From: Siphonodentalium dalli | Taxonomy: Eukaryota > Mollusca > Scaphopoda > Gadilida > Siphonodentaliidae | Direction of reading: 5' to 3' | Length of the DNA stretch: 64,000 nt | Assembly (NCBI GenBank): GCA_032622095.1 | Contig: CP136067.1 | Coordinates: 198,178,052-198,242,051, forward strand | Shown: positions 12,285-24,600 of the stretch, in pieces | How the letters are laid out: the number at the start of each line of letters is the position of its first letter | Position numbering within the stretch: the stretch's first letter is position 1 | Notes under the pieces: model-generated | Databases searched by the model: none | Seen by the model: the letters and a program-made list of their open reading frames with translations, nothing else | What the model was told of the DNA's origin: nothing | Made by a program: the position numbers and the translations under genes

Positions 12285-12408
12285 GATTCACAAAGTTAGG
12301 GCCAACTTGGGTGAAATATTTATCACATGATAATTAAACTTCTAGCACTTTTGTCACTAACAACGTTGTTCACTACATTAATGACAAGTTGTGGTTGATA
12401 GCACAGGT

Positions 12409-12475
12409 CCCCAAAACAAAAATTGACCCCACCTCAATAGTACTTATTGAGGTGGGGTCAATTTTTGTTTTGGGG
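12409..12475. repeat. Perfect 31-bp hairpin with 5-base loop
   Basis: The arms run 12409-12439 and 12445-12475, start CCCCAAAACAAAAATTGACC and surround the loop GTACT. The hairpin sits between direct repeats TGTGGTTGATAG (about 12390 and 12479), as if inserted with a 12-base duplication. It is unchanged at 31611-31677. Confidence 0.9.
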
Positions 12476-12995
12476 AACTGTGGTTGATAGAGTGAGTAGA
12501 TGGTGCTATAGACGCAGTCTCGACCCATTGCAGGGACGTGTCTATAGATTGTATCCGCGTTAGGAGGGCGTCCACCTTCTATATAACTACACCCTATTTT
12601 CACCCTCCCAACCCCGCTGGGCTTTGATTTTCCCAACTGGTCCCTCACATCCGCCTGGATGGTAGCATATTCTAACTGAATCAGTAGTCTTTTGTCACTA
12701 GCCGGGGGTGGGTATAATCCATTAGGCCGACCAGTACAAGAAAATGTGTAGATCTGAGCCTGAACAATCCTAATATGCTAATATCTAGTGGTCTAACGCC
12801 ATGCAAATTCACCCCGATTTGTGTTTTCTTAAATTAATTATCGGTTTCTGACTGGCCAATGGGGAGGGACCGGGACACACCGGATCGACCATGGTTCGTC
12901 CCGGTGTGAGAAATATTTGAAATCTGAACATGAAATTTTCTAAATCCTAGCATCCAGACTGGCATCAAACTTTCCATTTGTTGGACCTTTCGAGA

Positions 12996-13260
12996 ACTGA
13001 CACCCCCCACCCCCAAAGTTGGAACATTTTCAACAGTTTCTGATAACCATTTCAGTCCAAATGTTTTACCAAAAACAGGAAAATATGCAAATGTTGGTCC
13101 AAAACCTACAAATTCTCCACTAATACATTGATGGAATATTAAACTACGGGAACAATTTCAACCTGTTGTTGGTGTGAAATTTCCAACAAATGTTGTGTCA
13201 GGTATATCAAATGTCCAACTGTTGAACATTTGACCAAAGTTGGGGGGGGGGGGGCTGAGA
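12996..13260. mobile_element. Foldback element with C-rich termini
   Basis: The left end CTGACACCCCCCACCCCC, followed by AAAGTTGG and then TTCAACAGTT, is mirrored at 13217-13258. The right G-tract is longer in copy A than in copy B (32199-32457). The interior holds variants of CAAATGTTG. No coding sequence. Confidence 0.6.
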
Positions 13261-13779
13261 CACCTGTTGTCACGTCCCTGTCTCAACCATTTGTACAAGG
13301 GCATCAATATATTGTGGATTTATCGATGTATTGCACATTTGAATATACGATCGTTTAGTTAATTTATCGTATGTAGGTGGGGACTGATTTCTCATTTTAA
13401 TATATATTTACCATCTGAATGGACATGGCATATTTGAACCTCAATACTGGTGTATATTGTAGTGGGGATAATATAGGTCGCCGAAGACACGAAATACCTA
13501 TAGATACTCTACAAAATCTAAGCATAATCAGAGCGTGTTTCAGCTGTTTTCTGTGTTTCGCACAGATGTGAAGTAAACGCTCTGTATTCAATCCGTATAA
13601 TAAACAGACTACATTTTAACACATTTTATCGTTACCAAGTTTAACTGTTCAACCTACATCCGGGTTTGGATCCCGAAAAATCCCTATTCTTGCAGCTGAT
13701 TCTTGGGATAAATTAATTCCCTTGCCCCGACCCTTCAAACTGTTTAAAAATTCCACACCATTGTTCACTTAATATGACT

Positions 13780-14950
13780 AAATATTCCCCAAGTAAAATC
13801 AAGGACAAATTCGGTCTTATATCTGGCCACACACATAACCATAGATTCACTCCACGTATGCATATGCACCCCATCAATGGCCGTAAAGTCCTTGTTTTTA
13901 TACTAATACCCCGCATACTCGGCAATTCATACACACCAGGCTTGAAAATACACCTCACCCATGACAATCACATAGCAAATGTATTACCATAAGAGTCACC
14001 CCTTGTATACATATTCACACCACATTTTGCCAAAGGTCACCCCTGTATACATATTCGCCACTCCCATGGCCATATAGCCTCTCAATATATACATATACAT
14101 CACACCCATAACCATAGAGTCACTCCAAGTATATATATATAGTCTCCACACCCATGGTCATATAGCCACTCAAGATATACATATACACCACACCCATAAC
14201 CATAGTCATTCCAAGTATATAGATATACACCCCACCAACGGCCACACAGCCTTCTATATACACCTCACCCATGACAATGACACCAAATATATTGCCATAC
14301 AGTCACTCCTTGTATAGTCATTCCATGTATATATATATACAACTCACCAATGGCTATACAGCCCTTCTATATAGACAAATACCCCGCAAACTCGGCCATT
14401 CATACACTCCAGGCTTGAATATACACCTCACCCGTGACAATCAAATACCAAATGTTTTGCCATACAGTCACTCCGTGTATACCTATTCATTCCACCATTT
14501 GGCCATACGGTCACTCGCTGTATACATTTACCTATTCGCCATACCCATGGCGACACAGCCCTTCAATATATACTTATACCATGTACACATGGCCATTAAT
14601 GTACTCCAGACTTGCATATACACCTCATTCTGGAAATACGGTCACACATTGTATACATATTCCCTCCACCATTGGCCATATGATCACCCCCTGTATACCC
14701 ATTTGTCATACGCATAGCCATATAGCCACTCACGATATACATATACACCCCGCACTTGACAATATATTCACTCCAGGTATATGCATACACCCTACCATTG
14801 AATGTATAAACCAATACCCCTCACACGTGATCATGTGTACATTCCACACTTGCATATACACATCACTCATGATAATTCAGCCACCCGCTGTATAATCATA
14901 ACCCCCAGCCATGACCATACATCTAATTCATGTACACATATACACCCACC
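13780..14950. repeat. Degenerate satellite of CCATA/GTCACTCC/TATACA units
   Basis: Irregular units combine CCATGGCCATA or CCATACAGTCACTCC with GTATATACATATACACC. The length is about 1.2 kb, repeated at 32978-34148. Its low complexity keeps frames of about 150 codons open in overlapping registers, but their composition (H, T, I, Y, P) is that of the repeat itself. Confidence 0.8.
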
Positions 14951-15549
14951 AGTGACAATATATCAGCAACAGAAAACGAGAGGCCGATCACGATTGGCAA
15001 ATGCTTAACCCATCCCTTGGCGATAGTAAATTACTATGATCGGAATAATAAATTAGAGTGTTGATGTTGAATTATAGAGTATACTGTTATGTACTATTAT
15101 AGACAAATGTACTTAACACAAAATATTGGATTTTATGGGTCACTCCCAAATATAAGAGAATTCAGTGACACAGGACAGGTAAAGCTGCACCGGCGCAGCC
15201 TTTGATTAAATGTGAAAAGGTGACCCGGACATGGAATACTTGGGTTAATAGAGTCCAATTAAGTTTACAATGATAATGTATCAAATTCTACCAACAACAC
15301 CGCCATCACGATAAGACACCTTACCGCTGACCTATTAATTTCAATTATATAGCAGAACTGTCAACTAATCACTGGCTTTGTTTATGCTGAACCTTTGCAT
15401 CTCTATTAAACCTATAACATTTATAATGACCTCGGACCATCTGTATAGCGATATACTCAGCTGTACAAAGCAGCAAAGATTTTCTAGTAGCATGTCATGT
15501 GTATTGTGGAAACCTTTTTAAAAAATTAGATAACATAGCTTTCTGTTTA

Positions 15550-16150
15550 TACTTTCGGGTAGTTGCCTAGTAACCGTTGCTAAGCAGGGCCAAATATCGA
15601 TGGGGTCTATTCTGAAAATGATCAGGAAGGTTCAAGGAACATATGTTGGAAGTTTCATGCTTTTATCAATAGTTGTGCAATTCTTACATTCCCATGCACC
15701 AAGCGCCTGGACTACACAGAAACATGATATATTGGGAAATAACCGATTTTCACCCATTTTGGAAAATCAGTGAGTAGAAAATGTATGACCCGATATGAAA
15801 AAAGATAATATATTGGTGAATGACCTTGACCTTTATGTATGACCTTGACCTCTAGAGGTGAAATACTCCGTGTCAAAAGAAAGCCTACCAAGGGTGTCAC
15901 CCTATATCAGTGTAAAGATAGAGTTACTGCATTAAACTTTCTAGTAGTAGACCATTATAAGCATATTTTGTCATACTGGCCAAAAACACCCTTCGTTTCC
16001 ATGGAAACACAAATTTTGCACACTAAGCTACACTGCCACAGTGCGCCCCAGCACTCAGATAAATTTCAGATTATAAGCTTTGCGAAAAATGTTGAGAGGA
16101 TTTGCCCACCAAAATGGTACCATTCTCGGTCCTGGCTCATGGACTAACAA
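15550..16150. repeat. X-box / TGACCTTGACC repeat, inverted partner of 8809-9190
   Basis: Contains GTTGCCTAGTAAC (15562-15574), GTTTCCATGGAAAC (15995-16008) and two TGACCTTGACC sites (from 15821 and 15840). Reading the minus strand from 16145 backwards reproduces the order of the block at 8809-9190, with substitutions. It abuts MITE P2. The region before it (14951-15549) shows no gene. Confidence 0.6.
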
Positions 16151-16195
16151 GGCAAAGTTCAGTCCCCCTCTAAGATGGGTTTTTATATTGAATAA

Positions 16196-16587
16196 CCCTT
16201 TACCCAACAGAAGGGCCCTGTGCCAATGCATTCTCTTATATATGCGAGTCGACCATAGGTCGCCTCGCATATATAAGAGAATGCATTGGCTTAACACATT
16301 AAAAATTATAAAATTGTTAAAGAATGTAAGAAAAAATGGTAAAAAGTGTTAAAAAAAGATTTTTTTTAGGCCAATGCATTCTCTTATATATGCGAGGCGA
16401 CCTATGGTCGACTCGCATATATAAGAGAATGCATTGGCACAGGGCATAACTGTAACCATCACAATGTGGTCAATGAGCCGGTTCAAATGATATCCATATT
16501 TGTATGGTTTTATTGAGACAGACCGAAGATATTTTAGGCTGTTGAAGCTTTATTTGGCCGGTTTTGGCCGGTTTGTTGGGTAAAGGG
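16196..16587. mobile_element. piggyBac-like MITE P2
   Basis: Full-length 392-bp copy with CCCTTTACCCAACA at both ends, right flank TTAA (16588-16591) and left flank ATAA (one change from TTAA). Intact palindrome modules are at 16222-16290 and 16370-16438, separated by an A/T-rich linker. The counterpart in copy B is 35394-35785. Confidence 0.85.
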
Positions 16588-16803
16588 TTAAGAAGAACAA
16601 CAACAAAGAAAGAGACAAATACATTTACTCATTCATGCTCTCAGTCCAAGACATGGAAGAGTTTTGCTCTTCCATGCCCTGGCCTACTTTCTTAACCGTG
16701 ACATGCATTTTAAGGTTTCCTATGTATACGTGATGGCAGTGTTCTGACCAACATATCGAGGGGACTGAACTCTGCCATGAAGTTTGATCTCGGTATATGG
16801 TAA

Positions 16804-17304
16804 ATCATGCCATGAATCTCTACTATGGCTTAACGCCCGTAGAGATCATATTCCACCAGTATAAAACCTGGGAACTTTTTGAAGTTTTGACAGGGAACCT
16901 TACCAAATCGAAAAAATAACACAGGGAATATATTTCTTTGTTATTATCTGTTTCTTAATAATGTAATTCACTGTTGGTGAAGGTCCCAACTCAAAATTTC
17001 ACAGTTTAAGTGACTTTGTGAGAGATTTTGCTTTCAATTTCTTGCAATTATGGAATTTCTCCTGGGTAATTTATTGAATGTTTATTGTGATACTGAACCA
17101 CAAAAGCATGAAATTTAGAGTTGGGACCTTCACCTACAATAAGTACAGTATTAAGGAAGAGATAACAATTAAGAAATATATTCCCCGTGTTGCTTTTTCT
17201 ACTTTATAAGGCTCCCTGTCAAAACTTCAAAAAGTTCCAAGATTTTGTATTGGTGGAATATGATCTCTACGGGCGTTAGCCATAGTAGAGATTCATGGCA
17301 TGAT
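16804..17304. mobile_element. 501-bp foldback element
   Basis: Arms of nearly 200 bases start ATCATGCCATGAATCTCTAC and run inward through GATCATATTCCACC and GAAGGTCCCAACTC, mirrored as GAGTTGGGACCTTC. The outer ends are at 16804 and 17304. There is no open frame of note. The element is present at 36002-36502 with few changes. Confidence 0.8.
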
Positions 17305-17881
17305 CTAGGTATTATGGTACCCATGTATTCGGTGCATGAACCAGTGTTGAAAGGGTTCACATGCGGGCACAGACAGAAACCATAGCCAATACACAGTTGT
17401 CACAACACAGTATAATAGCCATAGATATTAATGAATGTGGCGTTTAATTTGCCTTCCCTGCTTTTAGTTGTAGTAATTGGGGTAGAACGAGTGAGTGCTC
17501 AATATTCCTAACGACTATACAATATATCATTATACATTGTTGGGGCTGTCCTGTGGTATTGGTAACACGAATGTTAGCACAGTCGGTAGTAACTATTTAC
17601 AGACACGCGCATGTATTATGGCGCTGACAAAGTTGTCTGTCTACTTTCGTTGCCCCTGTCGCGGGTCAAATCAATACGATTAGTCGTTTATAGTTACATA
17701 TTTATGACTCGTGTCCCACGTATCCCAGCAATGATGACTCGGTGATCTGAGTCGTGCAGGAGGTGCATGTCGAGTTCAAAATACACCTCGATAAGTTAAG
17801 AGTGTGGGCGATTCCTTGTCAGACAAATCAAGTAATATCGTCATCAAAATAACAACAACACTGACAACAACAGCGTCAGGG
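17305..17881. other. No recognisable gene
   Basis: Mixed sequence between a foldback and MITE P3. The open frame at 17495-17683 is identical in copy B but has no recognisable motif. Confidence 0.5.
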
Positions 17882-18272
17882 CCCTTTACCCAACAGAAGG
17901 GCCCTGTGCCAATGCATTCTCTTATATATGCGAGTCGACCATAGGTCGCCTCGCATATATAAGAGAATGCATTGGCTTAACACATTAAAAATTATAAAAT
18001 TGTTAAAGAATGTAAGAAAAATGGTAAAAAGTGTTAAAAAAAGATTTTTTTTAGGCCAATGCATTCTCTTATATATGCGAGGCGACCTATGGTCGACTCG
18101 CATATATAAGAGAATGCATTGGCACAGGGCATAACTGTAACTATCACAATGTGGTCAAGGAGCCGGTTCCAATGATATCCATATTTGTATGGTTCTATTG
18201 AGACAGACCGAAGATATTTTGGGCTGTTGAAGCTTTATTTGGCCGGTTTTGGCCGGTTTGTTGGGTAAAGGG
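17882..18272. mobile_element. piggyBac-like MITE P3
   Basis: 391-bp copy with both CCCTTTACCCAACA termini. The right flank is TTAA (18273-18276). The left flank is CAGG, so the left target site is lost or the element arrived by another route. Intact palindrome modules are at 17908-17976 and 18055-18123. The counterpart is 37080-37470. Confidence 0.85.
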
Positions 18273-19351
18273 TTAATAAAATTGTAACCCGCACCAATAT
18301 CTTCCACTTTTTTTTTGTTCTTTTTTTTCGGTTTGTTAATTTGTGGTATTCGATATTCAAAACTCACGTCTGGACTTGTAGTTTGGCATGCGCAGTTCTC
18401 ATATGGAGTGACTAATATTTCTCAAATTTCAGCTCAATCAGTCGGTTTTAATTATAGTACAGACTGTGCTCTCTACAATTATTCCATGTATATATAAACA
18501 GCATGCCTGCAAAATAAAGAAAACGTCGAGTTTCGCACCAATTTCGGGTGTTTAGCACGAATTGTACTGATAGAATGGCTATCACGCAAAAAAAAATCAA
18601 ACTTTTCAACTATAATATCGAACAAATATCTGTCAGTTGGATATTCGCTTTTGATAGTCAAAACGCATGATCCAGACCATGTCTCGACTTGTAGCTTGAC
18701 ATGTGCAGTTCTCATTATGAAAGTGAATATAATCAAATTGCAACTCAATCGATCGTTTAGTGTACAGCCTGCTCCCTCTACAGTTAACTCGTGTATGTGA
18801 ATATTCTGGAAAACAGGATTTTCCTTGTAAAATATGTCCGTTTCTATTTGTCTCTATTCGCAAACAAAATTACCCAACTAATCTTATAAAATGCGGTATC
18901 AATAAAGCCAAGAGCTTATCGAAGGAATCCATATGAGCACATACCAAACGAACAACAAACGAGGACAAAATTCCGTATGTTGTAACTCATAATTCACTTC
19001 ATACAAATATAGTTCAAACATCTCGCAAAATGCTACCAATCCTCCACGAGAACCCAAAAATGAAGTTGTTCGTTCAAGAGGATGATATTCTACAAAGCAA
19101 CAGACAGCCACGGAACATTAACAAGATTGTAACGCGGGCTAAATTATATTCAGTGCCACCTTCTATACCAGATATCAGGAGATGCGGAAATGTGCCTCGT
19201 GCGTAGATATTTTATGTGGGGGCCAGCACTGACACCACCATGAAGGGAATGGCTGATGTAGCAGCAGCAGCGAAAACAGGTATGTCATAATTATTTAGCA
19301 ATTAACCCTTACGTGGCGGAAGCCGCGCTGGTGCAACATTAAATACCATGT
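18273..19351. other. No recognisable gene
   Basis: Two related stretches (around 18400-18490 and 18690-18790) share GCAGTTCTCAT, a TCAATC motif and ACAG..TGCTC..CTACA, so this is an old direct duplication with a spacing of about 300 bases. The open frames at 18479-18748 and 18899-19111 (minus) are conserved in copy B only because the copies are nearly identical. Confidence 0.45.
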
Positions 19352-19558
19352 GCCAGTGCATTCTCTTATATATGCGAATCTATCATAGAGCGCCTCGGAT
19401 ATATAATTATAAGAGAAGTACCATACAGCGTCTCTCATATATAATTATAAGAGAATGTACTGGCTTACAAGGGCAATGTACATATTGTTAGGCCAGTGTA
19501 ATCTCGTGTATATCCGAGGCTCCCCATGGGAGACTCGCATATAAAAGGATGCATTGGC
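19352..19558. mobile_element. Decayed palindrome element (V type)
   Basis: Reads GCCAGTGCATTCTCTTATAT at the left and GCATTGGCACAGGG at the right, with extra internal TATATAATTATAAGAGAA copies. It is a divergent, expanded relative of the 69-bp module. Only 38547-38716 survives in copy B, where the sequence breaks at CCGAGGCT. Confidence 0.65.
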
Positions 19559-19684
19559 ACAGGGTTTTCGCAATTTTTCAGGAAGCTTCAGTCGTGGAAG
19601 TGTTGAAAGTGAAAAATGTCTTTGAAATGTGTGTGTGTATGTGAAATCAGATAAATTGTATAAAATGCTGTAAGAATAATTATT
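19522..19684. other. Spacer between duplication copies
   Basis: These 163 bases have no partner at the end of copy B. They contain the right end of a decayed palindromic element (ending CATTGGCACAGGG near 19564). The following stretch, with GAAGCTTC and a TG-rich patch, resembles the flank of the palindrome at 48569-48653. No gene is visible. Confidence 0.7.
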
Positions 19685-19983
19685 ATTCTAATTTCCATTA
19701 TTAACATTACCCCAACAACGAGAATTATCTATCATATAGAAACCATTGTTATGTATAAACAGTACTGTTACAGTGTAATTACGATCAAATGTCAATGTTG
19801 TCCAATAAAATACCAAAGTGTAATAAAAACATGACACTAAACATTGGAAAAGCTGAAATCATTGGAAAATCTTTTGAAATAATATTTACACTAAAATAGA
19901 TTATAACGGGCCCGTTTGTGTGCTAATTAGATAATCAGATAATAGTAAGAAACCGGTGCTATAGTTGGATAGCACCAATTATA

Positions 19984-20048
19984 CCGCCCATTTATTAGCA
20001 CCGCCCATCTATTAGCACCGCCCATCTATTAGCACCGCCCATCTATTC
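19984..20048. repeat. 17-bp repeat expanded in copy B
   Basis: The unit CCGCCCATCTATTAGCA and close variants occur four times here. Copy A has a single unit at about 300-312. Confidence 0.75.
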
Positions 20049-21728
20049 GCTGTGTCGGTACCACCCACTGTTATTCGTTTCTTAGAGTCGAAGCCATTTT
20101 CAAGACCCCAGTATCGCACTATAGTGAAAATGACTCAACAGAACTCTTGGTCCTAGATTTATCCCGAGATAATTGCAGTCGAGTATATAGGAATCTGGGA
20201 GCTAAATGTGTTATAGAATTTTTACAAAATTTCACGTCTCGCCATGATAAGTTGTTAATTTCATATTTTCTTATTTTCAAATGATAATGACCACATTTTG
20301 GACAGATTTATTCCTCCTATTTGAAGGCGACACAGTCATCGTCGTCGCTATGACAAAGGTGATAGAGTACTTTAGAGACAGTTGATAACTTAAATGGAAA
20401 ACATTGCGTGTCTGTATGACACGAAGTCGAAAGTTTATACAATAATAACAAGAGAAGAGAAAATTCCTGGCTTGTGAAGTCACTTTGGCAACAATTTTCA
20501 CCCCTCCGCCGATAATAAAAACTCACAAAACTGGAAATATAGAATGAAATTCAATTAAGCGCAATTGCTATGAGAATTTAGGATGTCCGTTCATTCCACT
20601 TGACCTATTATATTTGACAATGGAATGAGTTTGAAAAGCTCTTACATGTACATGTATATGTTGAGCAAATTATGTTTTGAAAATGTCCATATACATTGTA
20701 TTTGTGACCTGTTAGCAAATCATGAACTCTAACGATTATCTACCCTAATCATCGCGCGCGATGAAGCGATTCAATCGCTTTCGGTATGAATATCAAAATC
20801 GCGCGATTTGAACGGCTACGGACGTCAGAAAACGGCCGTAAAAATCGCGCGCTTGCGCCCGGTGTGAATTGACCCTTAATGCCGCCGGTAATAGCTCGTC
20901 ATTCCTCGGCACATTAATCGGCTGTAAGAAAGCATGCAGTGGAATGTGTCATCGGGATAGACACATTTAATAATATATTTATTCACGTCAGCAATGACGC
21001 GGAAGCTGTGGGATTGTGGTCAGATATTTTTGATCAATTAATGAATGAAAAGAAAATGTTGGAAGGAAATGCTAGATAAAAAGCATATTTAGTGGGTGTT
21101 AGGTTGGAATATTTCCAGCAGCTGGAATTTTGTTCAGTCTGTGGGTTGGAAAATTGGAACACGAGGTGTAAGTGCAATCGGATTTTCCAGAATGTGATAC
21201 TTTTGGTTTTAAGCGCGGTTAGAAATGTTGACACCCCTCCAACCCCGACCCACGCCCCTGAGACCCATCCAAGGTAAATGTTCACACTGACGGTAATTTT
21301 TCTTCTCTATTATAGCCGGGTGTGGAGCTTATGGTTTAGTGCCACAGATCAGTGTACTAATCGGATGCATGCTGCTGTTCTTCGCCCAAAGAAAGGCATA
21401 AACACAACAGACTACACAAAAGGCCTCAGAGAAAGACATGTACGGAACGTCGAAGCGACCATAAAAACTATATTCTTTGAAATTGCCCAATCCGATTTGA
21501 CATTACATGAAGTGGCTACATTACTCTATTCCGAACATATTGAGATTGAGCATAGTACTAATTGCATGGGAATTTTGCATCTTAAATCAATATTCAAATA
21601 ATGTAATGCTATCAGCTTTGAGATTTTATAGCCTCGTCATTATTTCTTAAAGGAACACCACTCATGCATGGTTTGAAACAGTATAACCTTTCGTTCCAAG
21701 TTAATTAAAAACAACAAAGAACGTTTAA

Positions 21729-22120
21729 CCCTTTACCCAACAGAACGGCCCTGTGCCAATGCATTATCTTATATATGCGAGTCGACCATAGGTCGCCTCG
21801 CATATATAAGAGAATGCATTGGCTTAACACATTAAAAATTATAAAATTGTTAAAGAATGTAAGAAACAATGGTAAAAAGTGTTAAAAAAAGATTTGTTTT
21901 AGGCCAATGCATTCTCTTATATATGCGAGGCGACCTATGGTCGACTCGCATATATAAGAGAATGCATTGGCACAGGGCATAACTGTAACCATCACAATGT
22001 GGTCAATGAGCCGGTTCCAATTATATCCATATTTGTATGGTTTTATTGAGACAGACCCAAGATAATTTAGGCTGTTGCAGCTTTATTTGGCCGTTTTTGG
22101 CCGGTTTGTTGGGTAAAGGG
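21729..22120. mobile_element. piggyBac-like MITE P4, present only in copy B
   Basis: Filled site: TTAA (21725-21728), CCCTTTACCCAACA, element, TGTTGGGTAAAGGG, TTAA (22121-22124). The empty site in copy A is a single TTAA at 2440-2443 with the same flanks. The insertion is 392 bp plus a 4-bp TTAA duplication, the hallmark of piggyBac-type transposition. Palindrome modules are at 21755-21823 (first arm with one change) and 21903-21971. It lacks coding capacity and must have been mobilised in trans. Confidence 0.92.
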
Positions 22121-24600
22121 TTAATGCTTGTATTTTTAAGTTACATCATTTTCGCTTTGTGAATTGTATATGTTTTTTGCGACATATGTTCGTTAAAACT
22201 AAAGCTGAAAGGAAGTACTTGTACATGTCAATTTCAAGTTGTTTCGCTCTATAAATGTCCTTAATGCTGTGTTCGATCGGATTGGGCATATATGTGTCTA
22301 GGATACGTATTACATCATAATTTACCAACAAAAGTCGTGACCATCTTTCCGTGGGACCACCACCTCCTTCCCCGGAATCAGTCTCTAAAGATCGCATGAA
22401 ATTTAGGATTAATTTTGAGTATATTTTTCCTAGCATTTCATGTAATTATTAACATCCCACACACTGACAAGATATAATGTAAACAAATTACCGACATCTG
22501 GGAATAATTTACGTCACTTTTCAGATTATTGAACTTAAACATATCTAAGTGTTTTCACTTTCTCAAAGCGTAAAGTTTGTAAATAATGTAAAAATAAAAT
22601 TATTAATTAAAAACAAACAGAGGTCCCGCATTGTGAAGACGGTATCAGGCGTACGGCTCTAAAACACCTGGAATCTGACGTACAACAAGGGCCGGGATGG
22701 TGGTCTCATCCGTACTTAGCAGTAGTAAAATTTTTAATGTTTTAATCTCTTTTCTAAATTATATGTACATGTAGGTGTTATTGTCATAGTGGTCCAGGAA
22801 CAAATACCTCGTCATTTCTGAAAACAAATTCTAAACACCACGTTTTGCACATACTCATACATTTGAGGCAATATATATCTTCGTCAGACACAATCGCGAA
22901 AAACAATCTAAACGCAAATGTAAGAATTAAGCTTATTAACTTGTTAAAATTGTCTAACTCACAAAAGGTATGAGTGGTATGGATCGTATATGTAGTTTTC
23001 GTTTACCATAATTGTCGAGGTGGAGATGAAAATGTATTATATATGTTTGACATGACCCACATTTCCTTGTTGATCCCGATGTATTTTTAATTTCTCATTT
23101 GTTGATGTATGACAACCGACCTACGCTCTGTCGTCCCATTCAAAACCTGAGTATATTCTCTCTGGCGGACACCAATAATGTGCAAAATCGCAGTGTGAAC
23201 TAAATCTGCACATAACAATATATACATTGTATAGTAAGACATTAATATTTTAAGTAAAAGGGCATAGTATATACATGTACATGTATGATACATGTAACAA
23301 GGTGTATCGTCAATTCCGATCGCTACTTGTGACCTTAAACTTACTTAATTGACAATTGTATAATTATGAAGCATTTTTCAGCAACCAGTTCACGGGTAAG
23401 TAACTCTGGCAATGTCACACTTCCCAACCAAATAACTTATGGCTTCAAGTAACTCAGAAAAGTGACTGTTAGCGTAATAATGGGCAATGTTATAGAGTTA
23501 CTGTTCTTTGAAATGATAACATGTTAATGGCATGGCAAGCCTGTGGTAGTACCTTGTGGTATTGGTGGTATGTCTTGTTACCACATATTAACATGTTATT
23601 TTCATGAACTTATGTCTCACCATATACTTCACTGGATTGTCATATTTGGTGACAATGAAGTCAAGCCGCCACCGAATGGGTCGATTTTCAGCTCTTAGGT
23701 CTGTTGTCGTCGGTCCAACGAGTTGTGTCCTGCCAATCAAAGATTTTGCCTCCAATCGTATCTCAACATCAAATCATCGTTCCTATTTGGATAGTTAATC
23801 GAATCGATAATCGAGTAAGATTTTGTTTGTTTACTACACGATCCATCAGAATATAATTACTATGGTACATTGTGTATCAAGAAGAATAACTCAATGCCGA
23901 TTTGGAAGGAACGTTATAACATGTCACTTTGTCGACTCCAAAACGCACACCAGCGTGATTGTATGACGGTGGGAAGTTTATTTTGTCCTATGTCGGTGCA
24001 AACTAGGCATGGACCAACTTATCTTAGCGATTCGAAAATATGTGAATCAGCTGACCGATGCTGTGTCGATCTCGGATCGATTCGCCGTTATATGTAATTC
24101 AGCCGATCGATACTGTGTCGATCTCCATCATGTCGCCAATTGCTGCATCGAATCGAATCTCGAATATTCGCAGGACACAACCATCGAGACCGTTTGATTT
24201 GTATTTCATGTCCAGATTTATTCTTATATATTTTTTATTCTCGATAATAAACTTTCTCTAGAGAGGCATCACTATTGCACATTCTTTAAAAAAAAAAGGG
24301 TACAGTGTGCCATGATGGATGGTGTTCGGTGGGTCACTTGGTAAGTTATATAGGTCTACATGATCCGATCAGCGATGTCGAAACCGTAGCTGTTTCTAAT
24401 CGCGCTAAACGCGGATTTGTGATCCGAACATATTGATGGAATGACGGTTATGCTTTCAACTATCTACATGTATGTTGTTCACACCAACCAGTAGTTTATG
24501 TTATTAGACAGCAGAATAATTAGTACATTCTAAGTCTAAAATGAGCATATATATAAATATATATTTATGAGAAATGATTGGAAAGGACCAAGACTCAATC

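Larger units (their letters stand above)
11..19521. repeat. Copy A of a 19-kb tandem duplication
   Basis: This segment is repeated head to tail at 19685-38716. The offset between matching bases starts near 19674 and settles at 19181-19202 after indels. Matching landmarks include the hairpin at 12409 (31611 in copy B) and the foldback at 16804 (36002). Divergence is obvious over the first 3.7-3.9 kb and very low beyond. Copy A carries two segments missing from B (about 491-908 and 4798-5307) and lacks the MITE that B has at 21729. The left boundary lies within the first ten bases of the window, so the true start may be outside it. A real tandem duplication and two haplotypes placed in series by an assembler both remain possible. 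Confidence 0.95.

Noticed and set aside
14271-14895. Two overlapping open frames of about 150 codons (and partners at 33469-34093)
   Set aside because: They lie wholly in the degenerate satellite, in two registers at once, with composition dictated by the repeat.
16080-18134. Recurrent open frames reading CILLYMR.D..S.RIYKRMHW on both strands
   Set aside because: They are the 69-bp palindrome translated; being a palindrome it gives similar peptides on both strands. Not genes.
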